Shown: piece by piece, positions 53,401-64,000 of the stretch
Layout of the letters: each line of letters starts with the position of its first letter
Position numbering within the stretch: the stretch's first letter is position 1
From: Tyto alba
Taxonomy: Eukaryota; Chordata; Aves; Strigiformes; Tytonidae
Assembly (NCBI RefSeq): GCF_018691265.1
Contig: NW_024881279.1
Coordinates: 1,269,243-1,333,242, forward strand
Length of the DNA stretch: 64,000 bases
Reading direction: 5' to 3'
Program-made: the position numbers and the translations under genes
The notes under the pieces: generated by a model
What the model was told of the DNA's origin: nothing
The model's database searches: none
What the model saw: the letters and a program-made list of their open reading frames with translations, nothing else

Positions 53401-53537
53401 CCCGCTCCGGCCGACGGCCGCGTCCCCCCCCGGGGCACCGCCGGGCTCCCCCGACGGGGAAGGGCCTTGCGCGGCGGCCCGCACATCCCTGCGGGCCGCA
53501 CTCACACCACGAGGCGGGAGATGATCCAGGAGACCAT
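41346..53537 (-). CDS. REEP2: REEP2, receptor expression-enhancing protein 2 (complete, 8 coding exons)
   Basis: REEP2 is an ER membrane protein of the TB2/DP1/HVA22 (Yop1) family. REEP1-4 shape and position ER tubules, bind microtubules, and help some receptors reach the surface. Joined coding segments (complement): 53506-53537, 53051-53123, 46644-46720, 45071-45191, 44390-44503, 43865-44012, 43404-43543, 41346-41420. They total 780 bases: 259 residues plus stop, against 252 in human. The protein starts [20 protein letters not shown], contains hydrophobic hairpin segments at about residues 1-20 and 36-90, the [14 protein letters not shown] helix (about 126-139), an acidic/Ser-rich tail and a basic RPKKK end. 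All introns are GT-AG and all phases match. REEP1 is excluded by the closer fit to REEP2 and by its position between KDM3B and EGR1. Human SPG72 positions V36 and F72 are conserved. Confidence 0.97.
41421..43403 (-). other. REEP2: REEP2 intron 7
   Basis: About 2 kb of AT-rich intron containing a CR1 remnant at 42231-42352. No additional in-frame exon was noticed. Confidence 0.85.
42231..42352 (+). mobile_element. CR1 LINE 3'-end remnant in REEP2 intron 7
   Basis: The segment matches the CR1 3' UTR in sense: CTAGATGGCCTTGCTTCAGC, GGTTGGATCAGATGACCTTC and GAGGTCCCCTCCAAACTCAG. It is short and 5'-truncated, opposite in orientation to REEP2. Confidence 0.8.
43404..43543 (-). CDS. REEP2: REEP2 coding exon 7
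   Basis: 140 bases, residues 189(part)-235, with [32 protein letters not shown] and TPKKMLKTE. Acceptor CTCTTCAG, donor GTGAGC. The acidic SDEDGGDK followed by basic residues matches the REEP2 tail. Confidence 0.94.
43865..44012 (-). CDS. REEP2: REEP2 coding exon 6
   Basis: 148 bases, residues 140-189(part): [24 protein letters not shown], then a less conserved His/Ser-rich stretch ending LLETIEDS. Acceptor CTCTTAG, donor GTACAG. The C-terminal half diverges from human, as expected for the disordered tail. Confidence 0.95.
44126..44144. repeat. A19 homopolymer in REEP2 intron 5
   Basis: An uninterrupted A-run of about 19 bases, followed by an A-rich stretch. Confidence 0.8.
44390..44503 (-). 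CDS. REEP2: REEP2 coding exon 5
   Basis: 114 bases, residues 102-139, starting [20 protein letters not shown] and ending [12 protein letters not shown]. Acceptor CCTTCCTAG, donor GTAATG. It encodes the conserved amphipathic cytosolic helix region. Confidence 0.97.
45071..45191 (-). CDS. REEP2: REEP2 coding exon 4
   Basis: 121 bases, residues 61(part)-101: [40 protein letters not shown]. Acceptor TTTCTCTCAG, donor GTACTC. It contains most of the second hydrophobic hairpin and Phe72, another human SPG72 position. Confidence 0.97.
45231..45263. repeat. (GA)n tract in REEP2 intron 3
   Basis: An imperfect GA dinucleotide run just beyond the acceptor of exon 4. On the minus strand it is a CT-rich tract upstream of that acceptor and may add to its pyrimidine tract. 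Confidence 0.75.
45421..45489 (-). CDS. REEP2: candidate REEP2 cassette exon (in-frame, 69 bases)
   Basis: Within REEP2 intron 3 this segment is flanked by TGTGTTTGCAG and AAG|GTATGT, a good acceptor and a strong donor. It is exactly 23 codons and has the phase needed between exons 3 and 4: TG+G restores Trp61, and AG+G gives Arg before Phe62. There is no in-frame stop. The insert contains [19 protein letters not shown] and ends in three Arg. It would sit at the cytosolic/membrane hairpin boundary. REEP6 is known to use a tissue-specific in-frame exon, though at a different place. No transcript evidence is available here; a chance pseudo-exon remains possible. Confidence 0.45.
46644..46720 (-). 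CDS. REEP2: REEP2 coding exon 3
   Basis: 77 bases, residues 36-61(part): [20 protein letters not shown] then DIVLSW. Acceptor CTTTTGCAG, donor GTGAGG. The translated residues appear identical to human REEP2. The first codon is Val36, mutated in human SPG72. Confidence 0.97.
47152..47172. repeat. A21 homopolymer in REEP2 intron 2
   Basis: An uninterrupted A-run of about 21 bases in intron 2. Confidence 0.8.
48411..48427. repeat. (TA)n microsatellite in REEP2 intron 2
   Basis: About eight TA units. Confidence 0.8.
48600..48935 (+). mobile_element. old CR1 LINE fragment (RT region) in REEP2 intron 2
   Basis: The segment resembles the CR1 reverse-transcriptase stretch: a 'GGAATCTCACAGGAATCAGT' block corresponds to the SGVPQGSVL motif, then [12 protein letters not shown] and CAEDAF where CR1 has INDLE and FADDT. 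It is strongly diverged, so its borders are approximate. Confidence 0.65.
50552..51925 (-). mobile_element. CR1 LINE, 5'-truncated, in REEP2 intron 2
   Basis: About 1.4 kb of CR1 on the minus strand, the same orientation as REEP2. The 5' end lies in the RT ([22 protein letters not shown]). Then come [39 protein letters not shown] and [20 protein letters not shown], the C-terminal region [20 protein letters not shown], and the 3' UTR with the AGGTCCTTTCCAACCCAAACC-type end and a short repeat tail near 50552-50580. The FADDT catalytic region is destroyed (FAWHQ) and frames are interrupted, so the copy is dead but relatively young. Confidence 0.92.
53051..53123 (-). CDS. REEP2: REEP2 coding exon 2
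   Basis: 73 bases, residues 11(part)-35: [20 protein letters not shown] then VKEY. Acceptor CTCCTCGCAG, donor GTGAGT after TAT. It carries the first hydrophobic segment and the conserved GTLYPAY motif. Confidence 0.97.
53506..53537 (-). CDS. REEP2: REEP2 coding exon 1
   Basis: Residues 1-10 plus two bases of codon 11 ([10 protein letters not shown]). The ATG at 53535-53537 has a perfect Kozak context (GCCGCC before, G after). The donor GTGAGTG follows at once, chosen over a GT two bases earlier because exon 2 supplies G to complete Val11. Confidence 0.96.
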
Positions 53538-53845
53538 GGCGGCGCCGGGCGGGCTCGGGCGGCGGCTCGGGCCGTGGCGGCAGCGGGAGGCGGCTCTTAA
53601 AGGGCAGGTTCCTGCAGCACGCGCAGCCCCGCCCCGGGTACTTGAAGGGGAGGAGCCGGCGCGGAGGGAAAAGGCCGCAGCGCACCCCGAGCATCCCGCC
53701 CCCGCCCCGGGGAAGGGTCCGGCGGCGGCGCCGGGGGCGGCTCCCGCGCCCTCCCGCACCGAGGCGGGGCTCCCGGGGGAGCGGTGGGATCCGGCGGTCG
53801 GTCCGAGCCCCTCCGGCGGGGCCCCCCCCCCCGCCCCGGGGAGGA

Positions 53846-53868
53846 GGGGGGGGGGGGGGGGGGGGGGG
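53846..53868. repeat. G23 homopolymer upstream of REEP2
   Basis: An uninterrupted G-run of about 23 bases, about 310 bases upstream of the REEP2 start codon. It could form a G-quadruplex, and its length in the assembly may be unreliable. Confidence 0.75.
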
Positions 53869-53919
53869 CAGCACTGCAGCAGGAAAGGGGGACCCAGCAG
53901 AGAGATGCTGGGAGAGTAA

Positions 53920-56900
53920 CATGCGCACTGTAAGAAAATTACAGAGGAGAAAGTGCTGAATTAAGAGCACAGATACTTCGGGAGACAGAGCAATAGAGGA
54001 AACCATCTTCTGTAAAGTTGCCTCCTCGAGGGAGATCGAGACAACAACAGCAAGTGAATACTGCAGATGAGTTACGTTTAAAAGCGTTTCGATGTCCCAC
54101 GGCCCCCAGCTTCACTCAAAACCGGATGTAAAACAAAACTGAGATACTGAGGTCGGGCTTATCAAACCAAAGGGAGAGTCGCAGTTTCCAGGATAATTTC
54201 AGTGTTGTCTAGTACTCTTACAAACTTCAGCAGAGAGGCCAAGGAGGGGAGAGTGAAATATCCTCAGTGTCGGGTGGGAATGTGTATGCTGAAGCCTACC
54301 AGAGTACCAGAAATTGCTCTATTTTTATCAGTTCAACAAAGAATACTGTTAAGAAAATCCTCCTCCTCGGCCAGAGTTAATTAGTGGACCCTTCTGCCCT
54401 CAACTAGCCTTATGTGCATTATAGTCAAGGATTGATCAGGCCCTGTACACAAATCTCTGAATCACACTAAGATGGCCATTACATAAGCCATTTTTTAATT
54501 AAAAAAAAAAAAAAAAAAAAAGATTTTCTAGAAAACTATTGTGGTACTTCAGCTAACCAAATAAATCCCTGAAAGAAGGAACTATGGCAAAGTCTCATTA
54601 TCTGCCACATAGCCTTAATGAAAATGAGAGACCAAAGAATGAGTTGGAGCAAAACCAAGGAGTTGCTAGGGAAGAATTTTCTCATGAATGCATGAACTTT
54701 AGTATAATGAGCAATGATGAAAAATACACCATGTTAACAAACTTTCCATTACATTAAGAGTTGAAAACACAAATGTCTCTACAGACAGTGACAAAGAACA
54801 TTTTGTCATAGTCTGCTTTTCGATATGAAGGGCCACAAAATTATTGCATAAAGGACTGCAGAATTTACACCACTGATGGCATAAGTGACCTACAAATAAG
54901 ATAAAAGGAATCTGCTTTCACACATCCAAGTAACACCAACACACGCAACCTTTGCCAAAATAATTCTATCTCTACTTGCACTAGTTTTGTATCAGGGACT
55001 GGCAAGGCAACAGCTCTGGTACTTAAATAATGTGTTCGTACATAGGCAAGTGACAGATGCAAACAGAAGAGAGAAAATTCAGAGACCTGGTGAGTACAAT
55101 GTATGAAGTATGGGAGTGCTAAATAACAGCAGCGTGGCTAAGTGGCACCTAAATAAAATGTGCCTTAGTGTTTTAAACTGATTAATGTGCCAAGGAGCAG
55201 TATGAAGATTTACAGGGCATTAGAGATAAATGGTGGTAAGAACAACAAAATATGAACATCAACATTAGTACAGCAGGTAGTCTTGTGAATGTCTTAAGTG
55301 GCAGCTTGTTGTTAAGTAGCATGGTGAGCTTTAGAGCAACTTCTGGAAAGGTATTTTTTAAGCTACCAATTTACAGTTAGCAATAAGTAGCTCAATTTCT
55401 TTCCATATCATAAAGAAGAATGAGAAATTAATTCATTAGCTTACCTCACCATAAGGAGGAGCTACTGATACTGAAGGGCTATTTTTGCAATAAAAGCCAT
55501 ATGCAGGTCAAATTAAAATAGAATTATTTACTACTAGTATTATTTTTATTAAATTATTAGTAGTATCATACAGTGCTGTGTAATTAAGATCTTAAGACCT
55601 ACCCAAGGAAAGCAGTTTGTTGTTTTCAAAGTAAGGCTGTATATTTTTCTAGCAGGTATGCTACTGCTGAAATAACTCATGACAAATTTGTATTTTACAA
55701 ATGGTTGAAATAGGTGACCAGATATCTATCAGTCTATTATGGCCTAAACAATAAAGCATTGTTCCTTGAGTAGAGCAGCTTAAGAAAAGCTACATTTAGA
55801 ACAATGCCAGGTCAGATCCAGAGATCTTGCTGGAGCTGTTTCAGGCAGAAGCTGCTGTAATGAAGAGGAACAGTAATTAGGGCTCAAGTACACAAGAGTG
55901 CCTCTGAAAAAGATTAGCAGAATACATAAGGCTCTTAGGAAGAAAGGTGAAGTGGAAGAATGCAATGGGAACCCCCTCTCTGAAGCTTAAAGGTGCAAAT
56001 TGTAATGGAAGAGTAGCAAATGCTGAATAGGAAAACAGAAAAAGTGAGAGTTGACAGTATAAACGTATAAACTAATGTTGTGGGAGGGGCAAAGTCCTAG
56101 AATTGGAAATTATTTTGAGAACATTTACCTTCTTTACCTGTTTTGCCTTGTGATTGAAAGCTGTTGAGTTAGAACAGACCTTCCTAGGGGAAGCAGCTGT
56201 ATTTTGTTATATCTAGCTCTTGAAAGTCACTTTACTGTTTTCATACTAGACTACATAAAGGCAGAGAGAAAAAATAAAGAGCTCTTGTAAGGTGGGGGGA
56301 TGATGGAAATAAGAGAAAAGTAAGATGAGTTCTGCCTGGTTATTTCAAATGCCTAATGAGAATGTGCAGCTCTTTTTCAAAGTCTGAAAATACACTGCCA
56401 ATTAAGAGGAAAGGAAGCTGTGGGCTTACTACAGATTCTGAGATGCATTGGGAGAGAGTGACCACAAGTGGATCTAAGCATCCCTGATAGGCAGGTGATA
56501 AGTTGATGTATTAAGTACTTAATTTTTCCCATATCTAGGTTGCCTGGTTCAGTTGCCCCGGAGTACAGTTTATAAACAGAAAAGATTTAAGTGTTATAAA
56601 TTTAACCCTTGCAGACTGATAAATTTTTAATCAGTATCAATAAAAGGAAGGAGTTGTTGGTTTGAAATGAAGTAAAATCTTCAGAATGGGGACATTATTT
56701 CTCCCTCTTCATCTAAGACTGAAAGAAAAAGATCAATGTGTCCTGTGTAACATTTTGAAGGCTCTGTGAAACTGCTGAACGACAGTGCTGAGTATGCCCT
56801 GCATGGTTGAACACACAGCAAGCTTCAGTATTGTGAATGCAATCCAAATTCACTTGGACAGGCCAACAGCTCTATAATCCTGAATTCCTGCTTCTACTTG

Positions 56901-59460
56901 TGTGTAGTTCCACCGGACACTGGCTAAAAGACAGTCAGAGGTTAAAGCCAGTATTAAAAAAACCAGTGCCTGCCCACTATCTTGTGCAGCTCACTTTAAT
57001 AATGGCAAGATAACATTCAGTAGAACAGATGTCATGATTGCAGCAAATTAAATTTTAAGACATGAGTCTGCAGCTTTTATTTACCCTCTGCTCAAAAATT
57101 TCTGATGTCTCCTTTAATCTGCTTACATTCCAGGTAACATACCAGCTGCCCCTTAAAATTTTTAATCAGAAAATCCTGTGATAAAAACTACTGATTGTAC
57201 ATCTTAAAACAATTTTATAATCACTTTGGCTAGCTACTTTTGCTATAAGCTCTATATGAAGTATGACAGAACTAGTGATGGGTACTGGTGGGTAAATGCT
57301 TATACCGACCCTTCACACAAACCCTGTTAAGAGAGAATCCTAACACATGCCCTTGAGAGCACTCTATTCCATACACATATAAACGTATGTGAGACAGGCT
57401 CCAGATTAGCTGTCACTGTTCAGGAAAGATAGTACATTCATCAATACTGAAAATCTCAATACTTATTAGTAAGAAATGCAGCAACAGGAATATTACAGAA
57501 ATGAATAATGAACACCATTATCTCACCACAGAAATGCATGGTGAACAAACTTTAAAACCCTGCACGTAGCTTGAATCATCTTCCCTCAAAAATGGGGTAG
57601 CTGAACAAAAAAGAGGCACAAGGAAGTCAGCAAGAACAATCAAAGGCACCGAGCAGGTTCTATGCAAAATTCTACAGTCCAAAACTCTTCATCTTGGAAG
57701 GCAGATGCATCAGGGGAATGAAATGGCATTTAAAAGAACGATGAAGCTATGGAAATGGTCAAAGGGGTAAACAGAGGACAAACACTCCTTGGGAAACAAG
57801 GCTCTGGAGACCAGTTAAATTACCAAGCTAACAAAAGTACATACTTTCAAACAAAGCATAATTAAATCTTGCAATTCTGTCAAAGGAGGTAGTAGAAGCT
57901 CTAAATACAGTTATTTCTGGCATCAACATGACAGACTTGTAGTGAACTTCAGAGTCTACTTACAAGTACCATAAAATATCCCTGACCATGTAAGGCTACA
58001 GCAGAGAGCAGAAGCCAAGCATGTTTGAAAGAAAATAAACCCCAAACCCCTGCATTTGCCTGGGTTTTATAAATATACATATACAAAGTGTAAGATATAT
58101 TTAATGTATAATGTAGATCCATAAATGTTATATATTTATATATCTGATTAATATTAATAAAAACCTATGTGTTTGTAGATATACAACACATGAAAATTCT
58201 GTATCAGAAATTCTGAAATTGCTGTACAGTGACAGCTAACTTTTGATTAGTTGAACAGGATTCTAAGAGCTGACAATTACAGCTTTCAATCATCTGAAGA
58301 CCTTCTCTTGATAGAAAACAAGCAAAAATTAATAAGTGGATTCTGAATCTACATAAATACAAATTTATGCCCCATATTAAAAAATTATCTAGTTGAAAAA
58401 CTTGCCAAAAGAAGTAGTAGCCTCCATCTCCTGATGCATACAATCCAGATAAAGGATAAAAGTTTTAAAATGTAAGTTACTCAACTGATTTGCCAGATCA
58501 ATTTACAAATTCCTTCTGTCCTCATCTGGTCTAAAGTCTGGATTGCCACATATTTCTTAATTGTCATCTGTATTTTTTGTGCAAATCCTTCCTCTGATTT
58601 TGGCAGAGTATTACTTTAGGTTGATTGTACTCTATGATTAATAAAAGAGGAAGTTCAAGAGACAAAAACAATGCTTGATAGACTCAAACCAAATAAAGGT
58701 TCACCATGAGATGCAGATCTCTTCATGCAGATCACTGCATTGGTAATGACTGAAGCTATTGCATTACACACAGCCAAGTCTTTGTCTTTTTGATCTTTAT
58801 CTAATTGCCAATACACACATACACAAATGAGGCAAACATCTCTCCTGTAATCAGAATGTGTTGTACCTGCAGAGTACCACAGAGGTGCACAAGAAATTCT
58901 GCAGACAGGAGTATGGTGAAGTTGAATGGTTCATGGGCCTGGGATAATCCTTTTCATCTGTAGTGGACTGAGTTAGCCCACATTCATAGGATAGCTGCAA
59001 GGGTGTGAAGGCAGCAAAAGCCCAGGAGTGAACACTATTTGCACCCAGTAACCAACCTGGGAAGCTGCCAGCAAGCCACATGTCAGTGAACAGAGCTGCT
59101 GCTGCCATCACAACCTCCAAAGTCAGAAACCAGGGAACCTTTACCATCCCATCCGTATCTCCAGGGGAGAGGGCAGTTCTGAATCCCAACCTGTTAGGAA
59201 GATAGTGAGAGGTGGGGAGCACAGCACGAGAGATGTTGTTTATGACAAGACAGATCCTCTACTCAAACTATCTGTGAGAATCAACGATCTGCAGGTAGCT
59301 TGGTATGTTCCCAGCACACACTTGGCACACCAGGCATAAAACACCCAAGCCTTCTGGTCAGACACAGAGCAAGAAATGAACAGGTAGCCTACACTACCAG
59401 AGGCACAAGGCAAGAAGCTCAAAGCAGGAAGATCAGCATACAAATATGAAAGAAACTGCC
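53920..59460. other. REEP2-KDM3B intergenic DNA, no gene recognised
   Basis: About 5.5 kb of AT-rich DNA with an A-run at 54501-54521. The stretch 58850-59440 is less AT-rich and has minus-strand frames of 123 and 67 codons (58851-59222, 59240-59443). They resemble no family I know and lie just past the KDM3B poly(A) signal. Confidence 0.55.
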
Positions 59461-59464
59461 CAAG

Positions 59465-60734
59465 CTGTTACAGTAAATGACTTTTATTTTTTAAAAAATG
59501 AAATAACCGTGAACATATTAACAGGCCTGCAGGTGGCACTACAGTACAGCTGGATATAAGGTAGATACATTTCCCCATGTACCCGAACAATGAAATCCAT
59601 TGCATCAATGCTGACATTAGTAAAGTCTGAATACAGTTCTATCAAGCAGGAACATTTTACTTAAAATAGTTCTGGACAAAGTTGACACTGAAAGTTAACT
59701 TCTCCTTCACTTTGGAAAGGATAGATGTTTTCAGCTAGCACTGGTATTGGGTGAACTATTGCCTGCAGTCACCAGTGCAGGGAGAGATGTACAACATCTC
59801 CACATGAGAACAGAGTTTATACTCCTTTTTACTTCTCATTCTGAGGAAGCAGGGTGGCATAGGGAGAGGGGGGGAGATGGATGAGGAATATGGGCAAGGG
59901 AGGTGGGGTGTCAATTTCTATTCACTCTCCTTTGGCTGTTTTTGTGCTATTTTGGACTGCTTTCTAAAAATCACTTTTTGATTTTATTGAAAGGAAGACT
60001 AAATGTAATGCGCCTTTCCTTGAAAATCCAGGAACAGTTGTGGTACTTCAAAAATACTAAAAATATCTACTTTCATGAAATATTAACTGTTTCACTACAA
60101 ACCTAGTTTTTCACTAAATACACAATTCTCCTATTTCTGGAGCTTCCTGGGGAAAAAAAGTGGGTTCTCCCTTTATTTCTGCAACTCTACAGTGTATAGA
60201 GAAACGGCTACAAAGAAGGGGAGTGCAGAGAATAGCTTTATTCTTTTCCTTGGCCTGTATCTCACATGGGAAGTTTGCTTAAATTTCTGTAGTTGGGCTA
60301 CTGTTGGTCACACTCCTTCAGCAGCTATCAACTAAGTCTGCAGCAGGACAACCCACCTCCAGCACATTCCTTCTAACTTCGTGGAGACTAACTAGGCATG
60401 AGGAAAAAAAACATCCACACTCTTTATACCATTTCTAATCATAATATGCAGGAACACCAAGTGGTTTCCATGTTCTTCCAATTTGCAAAAGGCCACAGGA
60501 AAGGGACATGGCACCTTTTGTTAGAATCTGGAATTCTGCATGTAACAGTGCGACCTTCCATTAGACCTTCAGTGTTGAGGCAGCGTAGAAAACAGTGGCT
60601 GAAGAGTGTGTGTAATACCGACCACACCAACTCTTAGTGAGAAGCCTCTGCTCCTGCAGAGGCAGTCATGTGCAGTCCCTGTATATACTGTGAGCAAAAG
60701 GCTTACTTCACAGGGCATTTGGAATTAGCAATTC
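59465..60734 (-). other. KDM3B: KDM3B 3' UTR (predicted)
   Basis: Sequence between the KDM3B stop codon and the AATAAA at 59483-59488. It has no gene-like frame in sense. The end point is inferred from the hexamer alone. Confidence 0.5.
59483..59488 (-). terminator. KDM3B: KDM3B polyadenylation signal (AATAAA)
   Basis: AATAAA on the minus strand, 1.25 kb past the KDM3B stop codon, would place cleavage near 59460-59470. The implied 3' UTR length fits a KDM3B transcript. Earlier AATAAA hexamers near 60173 and 60238 could give shorter isoforms. Confidence 0.5.

Positions 60735-64000
<3,266 letters not shown>

Larger units (their letters stand above)
52900..53900 (-). promoter_or_regulatory. REEP2: REEP2 CpG-island promoter
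   Basis: A 1 kb GC- and CpG-rich block covers exons 1-2, the 382-base intron 1 and about 350 bases upstream of the ATG. No TATA box is evident; the start site is probably dispersed within about 53560-53700. C/G homopolymers occur at about 53258-53268 and 53846-53868. The sharp return to AT-rich DNA is near 53920. Confidence 0.75.

Noticed and set aside
52911..53959. Long open frames on both strands around REEP2 exons 1-2
   Set aside because: CpG-island effect. Only the two short exons 53051-53123 and 53506-53537 are supported by homology.

Overview
The window is vertebrate nuclear DNA, most likely from a bird. It contains spliced genes with GT-AG introns, CpG-island promoters, long AT-rich intergenic stretches, and an interspersed repeat load that is almost entirely CR1 LINE fragments, as in birds and other sauropsids. 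No species can be named from the sequence.

Three protein-coding genes were recognised, all on the minus strand and in tandem: KDM3B -> REEP2 -> EGR1. As far as I recall, this is also the order at human 5q31. At the left edge is the 5' part of EGR1: exon 2 is truncated by the window (1-487), intron 1 is 337 bases, and coding exon 1 is 825-1059. Upstream of it lies a CpG-rich promoter of about 2 kb with a TATA box, five CArG boxes (four perfect, one imperfect), Ets cores and a CRE-like site. A possible second promoter lies about 1.2 kb further upstream, around 2445-2630.

From about 3.4 to 40 kb the DNA is AT-rich and intergenic, with CR1 fragments, homopolymer tracts and no recognisable gene. 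One exception to its low CpG content is 8.04-8.47 kb, which has clustered CpGs, a perfect CRE palindrome and an open minus-strand frame.

REEP2 is complete (41346-53537, eight coding exons, 259 residues); every junction keeps frame and the protein aligns closely with human REEP2. Inside its third intron I found a 69-base, stop-free, frame-preserving segment with good splice sites (45421-45489). It is a candidate cassette exon adding 23 residues at the membrane hairpin. About 6 kb of intergenic DNA separates REEP2 from the KDM3B 3' end.

The right edge holds the last four coding exons of KDM3B (60735-64000, 171 C-terminal residues), including the last iron-binding histidine of the JmjC domain. 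A 3' UTR of about 1.3 kb ends near an AATAAA signal at 59483-59488.

The three genes act independently: a histone H3K9 demethylase, an ER-shaping membrane protein and an immediate-early transcription factor. They share orientation and neighbourhood, not a pathway.
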